64,000 bases of DNA from Paragorgia papillata (GCA_035771165.1 JAWNZC010000445.1:2213001-2277000); one strand, 5' to 3'. Positions 1-41,932 are shown, counted from the first letter of the stretch. Notes: generated by a model not told the origin, from the sequence alone. Made by a program: numbers and translations.

Positions 1-21
1 TACGGACTACAGAGACATCTT

Positions 22-165
22 TTAAGGCTGTTTTCCATTACGTCCGCTTTGTCTGCGCGGGCGGAGCGTGCATTGTTCAGTTCGCTTTGGAGGTTGAAAA
101 TTCCCAACTTTCAAAGCACGCACCACTAGCGCGGGCAAAGCGGACATAATGGAAAACGGTCTTAA
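22..165. mobile_element. MITE with ~30 bp terminal inverted repeats
   Basis: The stretch begins with TTAAGGCTGTTTTCCATTA and ends with its near-perfect reverse complement; the two arms match over about 30 bp around a short GC-rich centre. No coding potential. It lies in the NUP155 intron that continues off the left edge. Family not recognised. Confidence 0.6.
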
Positions 166-518
166 GTCTTTAGCTACTGTACTCGATATCTATTCGTCGA
201 TAGATATTCGATAGATAGCAAGTAAGAAAGAGTAAGACCTGCGCGGTCGTGCAGTAAAACATGGAGGTGACGAGGAGTGGAAGATCGGTTTAATTTACCT
301 TCGTTTTCACACAGAAACAATGGTCATGCTTCGTCTTTTGAAATATATCGAAAGAACTAAGGTACACAAGTTAGTTTCTAATAAAACAAATTACTACTCG
401 AGCTCCGCTTTCTTTACTAACGCTTTCGTCAACTATCCCTTCATAGAAATTTCGAGTTCATAATATAATTGTTTAATAGAAGCTCTAGACTTGTCTACTA
501 AAACTTTCAATTACATAC

Positions 519-30073
<29,555 letters not shown>

Positions 30074-30403
30074 ATCAGCTGTGGGACAAGATTCCGTAAA
30101 GTTATAAACGTTTGTATTTTCTTCTAGATTCAAAATTGACTTGTATTATTATTATCCCCTTCTTGACTTCTTCATCAATTTCTTTGAAGCAGGCGCGTTT
30201 GGAGGAAACATGCATTGCGGGGGCAAGAACATCCGAGTAGCCGACGACGGAACGGCATATTCCGGAAAGTAAACGAAAGTACAAACGTCGGGATCTTATG
30301 TTTTGATGGATAAAGAAATTTAATAAGTGGACTGTGCCACTGTGGTGTGGATACTTTGGTTCTTGATTACAGTAGTTTCTTTCTAGACTCTAGTAAACCC
30401 ATA
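30074..30403. promoter_or_regulatory. Divergent promoter between NUP155 and RNF11
   Basis: Only 330 bp separate the two start codons, which face away from each other, so both 5' UTRs and promoters must lie here unless an upstream non-coding exon exists. It is free of recognisable repeats, holds an ETS-like ATTCCGGAAAG at about 30251 and a GC-richer stretch with CATTGCGGGG near 30211, and has no clear TATA box. Start sites are not determinable from sequence. Confidence 0.7.
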
Positions 30404-33400
30404 ATGGGTAACTGTTTGAGAAGCCCTACTTCAGACGACATTTCTCTTCTACACGAGGAACACGAAGGATTGAATTCTCGAGGAGAACCGCCGCCGCCAT
30501 ATCAGGTAAAACAATTAATTGACAAACTGAAGTGAAAAGCGTTTGAGTTTTTCTTTCTTTATAAATATTTCGTTGTCGGTATCCGCTACATCATATAGTT
30601 AAACGAGTAGTGTTTTGTGACTTAATGAAATTCTGTTATTCGTTGCCAAACAGGAAGAACCTCCGTATTCGTGTTATATTCAAAGCCAAAGAGCCCCTCA
30701 CCTTCTCTCCGAAGAACAACAGATTCGTTTAGCACAACGGCTTGGCCTAATACAGCATTTACCAGTTGGGAAATATGATGAAACGAAAAAGAAACGAGAG
30801 TAAGTTTATTTGTTTAGCAATGATAAACTGGACTTTTCAAAGACGTGTCACATTGAATTTACGTACAAGAAATTTCATTTCAGATCAGTGTTTACATTTT
30901 TAAAGTTACCTGTAGCGGTGCTCGTAGGCGGACTGCAAGCCTAATAGGCAGTCATCAAATTGTATAATACTGCAAATGGCCAATATAGATTTTAATGTAA
31001 CTAAAAACTCGCTGCTATCGTTGAAAAACAGTCAAGGGAACGATTGCTTTATACGGCGACCTAACTAAACTTAAGTTAATTATCAGGAAAAAAGGTTTTC
31101 TGGGGTCTCAATATCCCTATTATTAATAGTGTTTATCTTTAATTCGGTTTTGTGTTGTTTCGTTATTTATAAACTTTAGTTACCGTAGAACAAACGGCTT
31201 ATGTTACTTTAGTAAAAGTATGTAGATTTACTTGTATAAAATTTTGCTCTATTTCTTATGTAAACTCGTTTTATAGCTCAAGCCTCTGTGATTTCCCTTT
31301 TAGTGCTATGATGCATGAATAATAATCAGATACAACTGACCAATCAGAGGCATTTGTCTTTGTGCACAGTGCACCGCACCAGATGGCTTAATTAGTAAAC
31401 AAAATATTCATTGGGGATTGGGTGGAGGGGTATGCCCACAAATATAAAACAGACGGTACATTGAAGGCCAGTTTTCACTCAAGAAAATCTTCCACAGGAT
31501 AGGAATGGACTGTCAGGAAAGTTTCCTTTATATTAAAGTCATTAGTTCTGACTGAGCGCTCACAAGACAAAGAAAATTTTCCTGTCATGTGGAAAATTTT
31601 CCTTCAGGAGTGGAAAGCAGCCTTGACAAGTAGTTCAGCTTAGGAATATTTGCTTCACAAGTAGTAGCTCTCCAGCATCTTTTCCATTACCAGTACAGTA
31701 TGTAGGGGACTTGGCTATATCTTGTTTTTAATCAAGCATATTTATTATAAATTAATTAACACATTTTTTATTGTACAGATATACAGTATTACATAATATG
31801 TGTATTTCTGGTTATAAGAAAGGAAAAATGAAAGTGTTATGCATTGCCATGCATGTCTGTCCAGACTTTAGACTCTAAACAAAAACATTATTCACAAATA
31901 GAAAGTCAATTTCTAATTCTAGCTTTAGATACATGTATGGTACATGGCTAATCAGTAATTTCTAGTGATTGGCCTCTTATTAAATTTCCTTTTAGTATTT
32001 TACTCTGGCTAATGCCAGATAATTTTACTCATCATTGGGAGGCCACTCAGGTTGAAAGGGTTAAGTAATTACTTTTTTGTTTGGCCTAATTAACAATTTG
32101 AAGAGAAAAACAACTTCAAATTGTTAATTAGGCCAACAACAAAAAATACTCGGGTTTCTGGTTTCCCAACCCTACGTACATGTAACCATTGGCCCATGAA
32201 ATGCTGACCTTAATCTTTATTGAATTTTTGAGGAGCCTTGGGCCTGAGTTGCAGCACGATTTGCATCTTGGGATAGCAAGCATGGTGGCTTGTCCTGGCA
32301 GCATGCTGAAAATTGCCTTTAAAATATACGACCATTTCACTGAGAAGAATTTAATATTTGTTTCAGTCTGATTACTTCAGCCGATTACTGAAGCCCATTA
32401 TTTGGTGGCCGATTAATACAATAATCAGTTTCGCAAGTTGTAGGGATCAATTGCTAAATTGCAAACAAGATTTTTGACATACAGTATAACAGAAATGTTT
32501 CGTGATGATTAGTTTTGCGTGTTTTGAGAATCAATTTCAGTATGCACTAGCTATGCTATTATCAGAGAAGAATTGCAATAATAAGTCAGAAAATGAGACA
32601 AATCTTTGTAATACAAAAAAATATTAGTTTATAAAACAGTAAACAGTATACTCAATTCTGACACACACATTGCAAAACCATTAAATCAATTATCAAAGTT
32701 CAATTTTGGCAAATTGTGATGTAAAAACAAAATATTATCCTCTTTATGCGGTGCTAGCCTGTTTCTTTTGTCCACTATTTGATTGGCTGCTATTAGTGCT
32801 ATACGTAATGAATTTGCAAAGTCCATAAACTTTGTGACAAACATCCGAAATAACAAACAAACTTCAGAACTCGTCCGTCAAAAGTTATGTGAAATGCTCT
32901 GTGTTTGCATCGTTCATGAAAAGCTTAATTTAAGACATGCACCGATTATTTTGCCAATTATTACACAATAATCGGCCAATTACAGATTATTTTAAATTGG
33001 CCGATTACATGTAATTGGCTTTGCAAATTAGTTTCTGATTAATCGGCTCATCTCTAGTTTCAACAGTTTCTTCTTGAAAAAACATACTACTGTATGTAGG
33101 GTAGGTTGGATTTTTTTTGTTTTTCCCCTACTTAGTGCCAAAGTCAAATGTCAATCACAATAGCACTGTCTCATTGGTTCCTGCCTTCTTCATTTCAGTA
33201 GTGACTACAATGTTGTAAAGTACTCAACTGAGCAATCTAATATTTTTTTGTTTGGCCTTAACAGACTGTTAAAGTGTTAAGTCTCTGGAAAATCTACCTT
33301 GCATTAAGTATGGCAGAATTAAAATAGGGCAATATGGGCCAGTAACATGACTTTTGGAGGGTGTATTGTTTATTTATGACAGTGTATAGAAAGTGCATGT

Positions 33401-35283
33401 GAGAAAAAAAAACTGCAAGCACTTGCCATACTCAGCTGCAAACTGGCTGAAAATACAGTAAGTTGAAGCTCTTCCTTGCAACCACACTCACAAGCAACAG
33501 CGGCGCCTGGCACTCAGCAGTACCGCCCGGCACTCATGCCAAAACGGACCCTTCCGCCTGGCACTCGAAATATGCAATAAGAAAACCCCATGTGTTGTAT
33601 TTTTATTTATACAATACCCTGGTTGCTATGCGTGTTTTCATTGGTTGTTGGCCATGATCTATTAGAGGACAGACACATGATCACGTCAGATCACGTCAGC
33701 TGACTTGCTTTTTTCCTTCTTCGTGCCCCAAAATCCAGCAAGAGTTTCGACAAAGACCTTTTAAATTTTTATTGTATAAAACAAATAGATTCCATTTTTT
33801 TGTTGTCTGTTCAGTTATAGATGCACAGAAGACGTCACAACGTGGTAAGAACATCAGTGACCCACTCGACTGCATCTCGTGGGCCACTTTTTTGTTCTTA
33901 CCACGTTGTGACATTATCTGTGCATCTATGTATAACTGAACAGACAACGGCAAAATGGAATCTATTTGTTAAATATCTTTTAATTAATATACATCATTTT
34001 GTATTTTTTTGTCCTTGGTGAATTTTTTTTTTATTGAAACAATATTATTTGGTGAAATTCAGCACCACAATGCACACAATATTAGCTACCAGACTTGTGA
34101 TTCGGTGAAATACGATATTCCTTCAAAGCCAGATTGGATTGTCTGATACTTGGGCAAGCTGGCTCTAATCACTTCGCACTTTGTTTATTAATGCCTGTAA
34201 GATGATACACCGGCATTGATAGAACAATGCAGGAAACCTTGCCCTAGCTTTACGTAGATAATTTGTGATGCTGTATATTCTAGCATGCCCTAGCTAATAG
34301 TAATATTTAGTCTGACAAAATTGTGAGACACATGATGTAAAGGATTGTGAATTTCACTCACTTGCTCACATTTGGAAAATATCATTTTCAGATTACTAAT
34401 TTTCACATATTCTCAGGGGGGGGAAGTTGACCCCCCAGGCCTGTAGGTACCTGGCACTCGCATGCTCCTGGGCAGAACCCTGAAGCAACCAGCTCTAGTT
34501 ACAACCACCATTGTGAAACCCCATTTTAATTATCACTCAAAGTTAATGTTAAAGATCTCAAAAGATTGACAAAAATTAAACATTTCTGCATTTCAAGTAA
34601 TATTTAAAACACAAGCAGGAGTTTTTTATCAGATTTAAAGCCACGAGGGTGCAGCCCGAATGTTTTAGATCTGATAAAACACGTGATGCGAGTGTTTTCA
34701 TTGAATGGCTTCAAAAACAATTCATTATTGGATGACTTGTTATGTTCATTAGTATTCTTTATATAAAATTGTATGTTCATTAGTATTCTTTCTGCGCTCA
34801 AGAAGTTTTATCAGATATAAAACCACTTGGTACTGATTTCCTTTGTGTTTTCCTCATGAATTATTAATGAGTTTTTGAATGTTGTTTAAAGGGGATCTGG
34901 CCACAGCACCAACTTACCTACTGTGTAGAATTTTACTCTGAGAAGGGCTCTACTTGAAAGTTTGAAACATTAGTATTTTGTTTCAAAAAATTCTCACCAG
35001 TTCAGTAGTTCACCACCTTTTCGGTTTGCTAGATATATCCAAGGACTTTACTTTTTTACATTTAAAACTGCATCAAAAATGTTATGATAATTTATGTTTT
35101 CATTGTAGGTGTGCTATTTGTATGGTGGATTTTGATTATGGTGATGCAATACGGTTTCTTCCCTGTCTTCATATATATCACAAAGAATGCATTGATGATT
35201 GGTTAATACGATCCTTCACTTGTCCATCTTGTATGGAACCAGTTGATGCTGCTCTCTTATCGTCATATGAAACATCAGATTAG
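30404..35283 (+). CDS. RNF11: RING finger protein 11 (3 exons, complete)
   Basis: Exons 30404-30505, 30654-30799 and 35109-35283 join in frame (GT-AG) to 140 residues; vertebrate RNF11 is 154. RNF11 is a small endosomal RING-H2 protein that binds HECT ligases of the NEDD4 family and tunes ubiquitin signalling. MGNC at the N-terminus fits myristoylation of Gly2 and palmitoylation of Cys4. The PY motif PPPPY is at residues 29-33, with a second PPY at 37-39. The helix EEQQIRLAQRLGLIQHLP follows. RING ligands C84, C87, C102, H104, H107, C110, C121 and C124 are all present, and the C-terminus SCMEPVDAALLSSYET is near-identical to the family. Intron 2 is 4.3 kb and repeat-filled. A GTAAGT shortly after the stop and a TTTTAG at 35879 could mark a 3' UTR intron (weak). 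Confidence 0.96.
31990..32064. mobile_element. Diverged TTAA MITE relative in RNF11 intron 2
   Basis: Carries CTCTGGCTAATGCCAGATAA and ends GAAAGGGTTAAG, related to the 93 bp MITE family. The left end is unclear. Confidence 0.4.
32081..32136. other. Perfect 23 bp inverted repeat, 10 nt loop
   Basis: TTGGCCTAATTAACAATTTG plus AAG on the left is exactly complementary to the right arm at 32114-32136. The RNA would fold into a clean hairpin inside RNF11 intron 2. It could be the remnant of a small MITE or a structured intronic RNA; nothing more can be said from sequence. Confidence 0.6.
32370..33055. mobile_element. Possible truncated hAT-like element rich in CCGATTA motifs
   Basis: The right end reads TGATTAATCGGCTCATCTCTA, like the TAGAG... 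termini of the other hAT elements here. CCGATTA/TAATCGG motifs cluster at both sides (32390-32430, 32940-33050). The left terminus and target duplication are not convincing (GTTTCAGT versus GTTTCAAC). Confidence 0.35.
33476..34484. mobile_element. Inverted copy of the 5282-5949 element, with nested foldback
   Basis: Blocks with CGGCACTCATGCC, ATTGTCTGATACTTGGGC and CCTGGGCAGAACCCTG match the 5.3-5.9 kb element on the opposite strand. At about 33596-33990 it is interrupted by a copy of the foldback family that forms the palindrome at 52318-53046. Lies in RNF11 intron 2. Confidence 0.65.
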
Positions 35284-35397
35284 CAGATTATGTACATGTA
35301 AGTATTATTAATAATTACTGTGGTGTATACCTTCTATGCAGCACAATTCTCACTACATGTAATATTAACTTAAATATTTACTTTACTCAGGGCCACC

Positions 35398-35819
35398 AAG
35401 AGGAGGGGGCTAGGGGACAAGTTGCCCCAGGCCCCCAACTTGAGAAGGGGCCAGGGGCCCCTAAAATTTTTGAGATTTGAGTTCTTGACATAAGAAAACA
35501 TGAGGCTCCGAAAGTGTAAAGATCAGTAACACTAACTTCAATTTTAGCCAACCCAGGGGACCAATTGAGAATGTGTAGACACAACCCTATGATGTGTGAC
35601 ATCATCAGGGCCCCCCAAATCGACCCATGTGATGTCATGAGGGGCCCCAAATGCCCATGTGATGTCATCAGGGGCCCCAAATTGACCCATGTGATGTCAT
35701 CAGGGGGCCTAAATGGCCATGTAATGTCATCAGGGGCCCCAAATTGACCCATGTGATGTCATCAGGGTTCCCAAATCGATAATTTTCCCCGGACCCCACA
35801 ATTTCTCTCAGCAGCCCTG
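35398..35819. mobile_element. Non-autonomous hAT-like element containing a 33 bp tandem array
   Basis: The CAGGGCC start and GCCCTG end are flanked by ACTTTACT (35390-35397) and ACTGTACT (35820-35827), 7 of 8 matching. The right half (about 35590-35775) is made of CCATGTGATGTCATCAGGGG-type units repeated about six times at a 33 bp spacing; TGATGTCATCA within it is palindromic. It sits just past the RNF11 stop, possibly within its 3' UTR or a 3' UTR intron. Confidence 0.7.
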
Positions 35820-35829
35820 ACTGTACTTC

Positions 35830-38520
35830 GTTTCAGTATATTAATTATGCAATCTTTCTTTTCTCCATTTGCCATTTTAGGACTAGCCAGACTTGAGTTT
35901 CAGCGTAAAAATGTAAATAGTTTTCAAAACATGGTGTAATTATGATTTCACAAAGGATGGGGCACACAAATAAGTCGTCTCTGGGGTTTATGCCACAGAA
36001 TCATTTTTTAAAAAAGAAATTATAGTAAATGGGGGGAATTTCATATCTTAAAGGCTGATTTCCAGTCATTGTATGTGGTTGACTAAACCAGCAGTTAGTT
36101 TACGAACGTGCGTACAACGAAACAGTGGTAATCAATCTTCAAAGTCTCCACGATATTGCCTTATTTTGGAAGTATACCGGAACGACATATCAAAAGCAAC
36201 AACTTAGAATTTTCAGTTTCAAGCAAGTGCTTACGAAATGTTCTCATTTTTTTTAGTTTATAATATAAAAATATAGAAATTTCTCATATATTGAGAAATT
36301 GAGCATTGTTATTTATGTATGCTTATTTTGTCTTTACGTGTTTGAAAAGTGGTTTCAAAGCCGCGAAAACGTGACATTTTTTAAATCGAAATGCGAGCAA
36401 GGGCTGGGAAATAACAATGTCTGTGACGTCATACTGTTGATGCAAAAGATTCACCCAGTGACGTCAAACAGTTGTTTTGGCTGCGTTCTTGTCCGTTGAC
36501 ATTCTACGGCCTGGTTATCAACTAATACAAAATTTAACATAGGTAACGGTATCAGAATTTTCTATACAGTTTTTATATTATCAACTAATATAATATGTAA
36601 AATTTTCATTTCATAAGCACTTTCATAGGTCGTTCTATGCAAGCAGTCGTGCTTCTATAGCCTGCGTCGCGGCCGGACCTGACGTTTTGAAACGCGAAAA
36701 AGTCGACCAGCGACGAAAACGTCATGTCCGGCTGCGATATGAGGCGGCGGTGCTTCCCAACAGAAAGTGCGGTTGATCTGAAGTGAGGCTTAGTGAATTG
36801 CTGGTGATATACACTGATATTTATCATAGGTAACGGTGCCGCCCAATTGTTTACCTAATTTTGGGTCCACTGTTGCCTCAAGATTTTATTTATGATTGCA
36901 CCTAGAAACCAACACGGCTGCCGTACCTTTATTTTCGAATCTATACGAGAATAGACTTGTTCCAAATCTCTCGCGTATTGGTACACCTGTGCGTGTCCAC
37001 GCAGAGCAGTGGCGAGGGGGGAAGCGACACACTTGTAAAACTTGCAGACGGGTAACTTAAGGATGTGTTCGTAACACCACAAACGCTCTCAGTTGAATGA
37101 GTAACGCAAATTATATTTCAACAAAAAAGAACTAATAGTGAATTATTTAATGGCTATAGCAAGCGAAATATACAACATTTATATAGCTCTGTGGAGTGTG
37201 GAACGCGGTGACCACAATACAAATCGTTTCCACGTCAACGGAGATTCACACCTGTTTCACCTAAAGGTTGTGAGAAATAAATCTGATAAACAAAGGCAAC
37301 GGATAAGTAGTTTAAATGGAATGACTCTGTGACGCATTGAACTCTATTGAGTACTTGTATTAATTTTGTATTGAGCGCGCACACAGTATGCAAGAAATAA
37401 TGATGCTTTTGATGCTACATGATACTAAAATTTTCGCATGTATATATAGGTTCCATCTTCGGAAACATCCGTTTACCATCTGACCCTTTCCCAAATAACC
37501 GCGATAAACACGATAAGTTACGTATGTTGTCATTGCACGTGGGATTAGGGTTCTTCCGGGTTGAAAGGTCCTATAAAGTCATTCCATTTAATCTCTTCCG
37601 GAGAAAAGACCCTGATTACGAACACGCCTATAGACATGCCTACGGTCAGTGACCAATAACTCCCTGTTTATAAGTTCGCATGTCTCTAACGTTAACAGTT
37701 TCTCGCTCTCCCCCTCGCTTCTGTTCCGCCACGTGAAAACGGCAACGCGTGGAAGTGCACTGTGTACCGATAATCAAGAGACTTGGAGAAAGTAGATTAT
37801 GACTAAGCTTTTGACGAGGCACCAGCAAATTGTATTTTAACAGGGAAAAAATCGGTTTGGGGTTCTGCTAGTCGGAAAATACACCTTAACATTTTACTTC
37901 GCTTGGTTCACCAGCGCTATAGTAAGAAGACTTTCACACCTAATTATTTCTATTGTCACACTGTGGACTAAAATAAAATTCTATTATATTGCAAATCTAG
38001 TCGGTTTCAGACTAGCAGGCTCAATATCTGTTCTGGCAAACACTTCCATGAGTTCCATCGCCACACAGCACCGATTGATTTTTTGTTCATTTCTGCGTTC
38101 ATTTTAAGTTTTGGTTAATTTTTTTGCTTTATGCTTTTAATGACATGTCCGACTTTTCCTACTGTTAGTTGGCATTATACCCACGATGTCAAGAAATTGT
38201 TATCAACCAGTAGCTTTTGTTGGATTAGGTAATAATATTTTTGCACGTGTTTTTGAATGTAAAAGTTGTCTGTAAAAGTTAATACACTATTAGGGGGACA
38301 CCGCGGTCTACGTTATCATTATTGCTGTATAGTTTGTGTACAAGAATTGTATACAGAGCATACAGTTTATATTATTTGTTTTTTATGTCCTAGTATCTAA
38401 AACTGTATATATATATATATATATATATAGGTTAGCATTAACAGACTAATTTATGGGAATTTATCGTGTAGCTTTGAATGTACAGTTGAATAAAACGTAA
38501 GTATAATGTTGTCATTGTTG
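35830..38520. other. Intergenic stretch, no gene recognised
   Basis: Only short ORFs. One at 37419-37652 follows a TATATAG acceptor-like site and has a low-complexity-free composition, and one at 37138-37332 is similar, but neither resembles a family I know and no splice partners are evident. An (AT)n tract is at about 38408-38430. Confidence 0.4.
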
Positions 38521-38537
38521 TGGTTATTTGCGACTTT

Positions 38538-38814
38538 AAGGTGAGGTAATACGGGCAACATTTTTGAAAAGCGTTGTTGCACGTATTACCACCCACCTTA
38601 AACATTGTTACACAACAACGATTTTGTTGCAAGTTGAAAAGATTTGTTGAAAAAAAGTAGTCCAGTTCTACTTGCTGCAGCATGCTGATTCAACTTGCAA
38701 CAAAATCATTGTTGCGTGACAATGTTTAATGTGGGTGGTAATACGCGCAACAACGCTACTCAACTTGCAACGCAACAATGTTGCAGCTATTTGTTGCTCG
38801 TATTACTTCACCTT
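38538..38814. mobile_element. Foldback MITE
   Basis: The ends AAGGTGAGGTAATACG and CGTATTACTTCACCTT are complementary. Internal inverted motifs CAACTTGCAACAAAATC and TGTTGCGTGACAATG repeat in both arms, giving a nested hairpin of about 270 bp. Confidence 0.7.
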
Positions 38815-39169
38815 TTCTGCGCCTTTTCATGCAGTGTCGATTACGTGTGGCATGAATTTTTTGCGGATTTGGCAACGATCCGTAAAATAAACGCCAGCGA
38901 AAATAAAATCTAGAAAATTGGATTTCATGCAATTAAAGTAACTTTACAAACAAGATCATCTTTATAACTGCAATATATGAAGAAAAAAGTCTGGCATATA
39001 CGTAAAACAGTCATCTCACCATATATAGCCTTGAGTTCAAATAGAATGCTCATGCAGGACTACATTATTACAGTAAATTAGAAAAATAAAACACATCTGT
39101 TTGTAATTATTAATAAGGAATTGTCAGTTGAAAGTCCACAGTTCTGAGTAGCCACAGAGTTGCCTACGG

Positions 39170-39365
39170 AGGAGCCTGGGCTGATTTTATGTCACGAAAA
39201 TCTTATTACGACTATTTGAGAAATTCAAAATGACATAACGAAGCAAAATTGGGTTTTTTCTCTGTAGGTGTATAAGCACATGGAGTATTCTAATTCCTTT
39301 TTGTAGTCGAAGAAAGATTTTCGTGACATAAAATCTGCCCGCGGTAACCGAGCCAGCCCGCCTCA
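39170..39365. mobile_element. Short MITE
   Basis: GATTTTATGTCACGAAAATC on the left and its reverse complement at about 39317-39336 enclose about 110 bp of AT-rich DNA. The outer GGGCTG/CAGCCC segments also pair. No ORF. Confidence 0.6.
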
Positions 39366-39696
39366 GTGACTATTCGTCAGGGCACCGCAATAAATGGCAG
39401 AAACGGATACATTTTCGAAACCGACAAAAAGACAAGATATTCACTTTACATAGAATCCAAATACGAACTCAGAATATATAAAGCGCTGCTAACGGCGCCG
39501 CAATATCGTATTTGGGTTTGTAGCACTAAATTCTTTAAATTTCTCCTTTGCATGCAGTCTATAACAAAGTCAATCGCCATGAACACGTTATATCATGTCG
39601 CGTATTTTTAGTGAAAAGCGCTCAAACTCCCTAGAACTTTTTGGATTATATATACCCAAGTGTTTTGCACAGTAATATATATATATATATAATATT

Positions 39697-39960
39697 AGGG
39701 TTGGGTGCCGTTGGACGGGTGCTGTTAAGGCGCTGCCTCTCACCAATATAGTTAAGCCCGGTTAGACGAGGTTAGTACTTGGATGGGTGACCGTCTGGGA
39801 ACAGCCCCGTTCTCGAGCTTGGGACTCATGTGAGTAGAGTTTAGTTGATCTCTCCTGTGCTCCGCGGGTTTTTCGCCGGGTTCTCCGGTTTTCCTCCCTC
39901 CGTAAAATCAACACCTAGGGCTTAGCTGGGATCCGTGGTCTGAACTGTGTCGTATGGCGG
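39697..39960 (+). mobile_element. 5S rRNA-derived SINE, copy 2
   Basis: GTTAAGCCCGGTTAGACG and GGTTAGTACTTGGATGGGTG are followed by the same body as the copy at 22165-22499 (GTGAGTAGAGTTTAG, TTTTCGCCGGGTTCTCCGG, TCCGTAAAATCAACACC). The two copies diverge downstream of the body, so SINE tails differ. Internal 5S-type promoter elements (A box, C box) look intact. Confidence 0.8.
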
Positions 39961-40206
39961 CTGCTTAAAGCGCCTTTGATATGCCTCGACACGGCCGCAT
40001 TGAAAAATCCTTAGGAGTAATTTGATTGTAAAGATACACGGAGTATAGGGTTATAAATTAGTGCGCAAAACACTTATAGGATTACAACTTTTTAGCGTAC
40101 CACTCAAAACCTCCTTACTTTAAGTTTAAGGGCGCTAAATTAATTTCTAGAAGAAAATCCAGTGCTGGTAACAGGAACTAGAACACTTGAAAATAATTGC
40201 CTTATC

Positions 40207-41036
40207 AGAGGTGTGGGAACCGATTTGGACTAAACTTTTATCCGTTCGGATCGGATTTTCTTCCTTTTTTTCTTGGGTTGGATTTTGTTCCTTTTTACTC
40301 GCATCAGATTCGCTTTTGTCGAGGTTACTGTATATTAGTATAGGTAATAGCATGGTTTCGACTTTCGAGTGCAATTTGGAAAAAACATGCACGAGTGAGT
40401 TTTTCAAAAACTATCAAAATTGCACGAGTCCGAAGGACGAGTGCCATTTGAGGTCTTTGAAAAACTCACGAGTGCGTGTCTTTTTCAAATTGCACAAGAA
40501 ATCATGCTATTACTTATTAATAATATACATGAAAAAATTTAACATGAAGAGAATCTTTCCAATCAAAAAGCTCTGTGCAAATAACATACATGAAGAAATT
40601 TAACAGGAAGAGCTTTTTTTTCTAGTCCAAAATGATTTTTGTACAAATTTAAAAAAATAAAAAAATTGCATTGTATTTCCTTTTTTCTGCACTGTATTTC
40701 CTCAAAACTGCACTGCTCTCAGCCAATCAGAATTGAGAAATATTTTTCATGTATATTATTAGTTTTCTTAAATTATTTGTTCATTGGTTTTCTTTTTGGA
40801 AAGTTCGCGTAACTATTGCCACAACTCTATTCGGTGTTTATTTTTTTCGCATCCGGCATTTGAGCGGCTGTTTTTGGATCGCGGATTACGGTTTTATGGC
40901 TTCGGATCGGATCTAGATTGACAGTTTAGGTATAAACCCTCGGATTATAAGCTCCGAAGGTCAATCCGATTCGTAGACTTGGATCAGGGGTCGAGAGACA
41001 GACTTGATCCAAGTCTATCCGATCCGACGCACACGT
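40207..41036. mobile_element. Relative of the GGATCGGATT hAT element, with insertion
   Basis: Matches 53435-53938 at both sides (GGATCGGATTTTCTTCC repeats on the left, GATCCGACGCACAC on the right) and in the TTTGTTCATTGGTTTTCTTT segment. About 420 bp at 40337-40760 interrupt it, containing the foldback repeat seen at 18360-18625. Target duplication not clear. Confidence 0.6.
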
Positions 41037-41563
41037 CAACTTGTTATTCCAAGCTAGGATCCTTCCTTGCTAGTACGAGTCGCAAAGTGCATGCGGGGAA
41101 CAAAGTTGGAAAACGAACTTCGGCGATTCAAGGATATTTGTACTCGTATGCCTGGAAATTTTGCACATTAAAGTTACCGGCATTCGCTAGCATTCATGAG
41201 ACATGTACAGCATGTAGCTATATGTGTTATTAACAGCTCGATGTTATTCAGCTTCATATTCCAGGCAGTGGCCCTTTTAAGTAATATTTCATGTACATGT
41301 ATTCATATTGCAATTCACAGTTAATACTATATCATCTATTCTTATTGATTCTATTTACGCAAAATTTTTACTAAACTATAAGCAATATAGTTTTCGAAAT
41401 ATTGGTTCAAACGGTCAGCTCAAGGTCGGAGGTCAGGTTTCCAGATATTGAAAGTCCTGACTCTGATTGGTCAACAATTGGAAAGGAATTTGCTGCTCGG
41501 GTAAGCAGCCGGTAGTTGGCGGGAGTGAGAACAAACCCGAACTGACGGCTGCGAAGGAGACTA

Positions 41564-41899
41564 GGAGTGTATCACATTTCATGTGAATGTGGCTTGGTAT
41601 ACATCGGGGAAACGGGAAGGAATCTCTCAACTCGCCTGAAGGAGCAGAAGACATGTTTTCATAAAAGCACAACATGATTTAAATCTGCTGTTGCCAAACA
41701 CGCTTGGAAATATGACTATCGTGTTAAGTGGGAAGAGTCGTCACTCTTAGCCAGCGACAAGCAATACTTCACGCGAAGAACAAGGGAACCTATTAAGATT
41801 GCGGAACATCACACTATCTCTCAGCCATTAAACAGCACGTGGTGTGCCCTATTCGGATTTGTTTTTCTAATTAATAAAATCAACGTGATACGCCATTGA
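41564..41899 (+). pseudogene. Penelope-like retroelement fragment, GIY-YIG endonuclease domain
   Basis: The frame reads GVYHISCECGLVYIGETGRN, then STRLKEQ, AKHAWKYDYRVKWEESSLLA, TRRTREPIKIAEH and ends in TGA. This is the GIY-YIG-like endonuclease that follows the RT in Penelope-like elements: V-Y, YIG, the downstream Arg and the late Glu are all recognisable. An internal TGA (41675-41677) breaks it, and the RT core is missing upstream, so this is a 5'-truncated dead copy. The downstream DNA carries a hammerhead-like motif, as known for this class. Confidence 0.8.
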
Positions 41900-41932
41900 A
41901 TTCTGTGTGCCAATGGGTGGCGGATTATTGTT

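Noticed and set aside
37138..37652. Two plus-strand ORFs that look like exons
   Set aside because: No family resemblance, no consistent splice partners and no neighbouring exons; left as unannotated intergenic DNA.
40187..40603. 138-codon plus-strand ORF
   Set aside because: It spans the GGATCGGATT transposon array and an inserted foldback, so it is repeat-derived.
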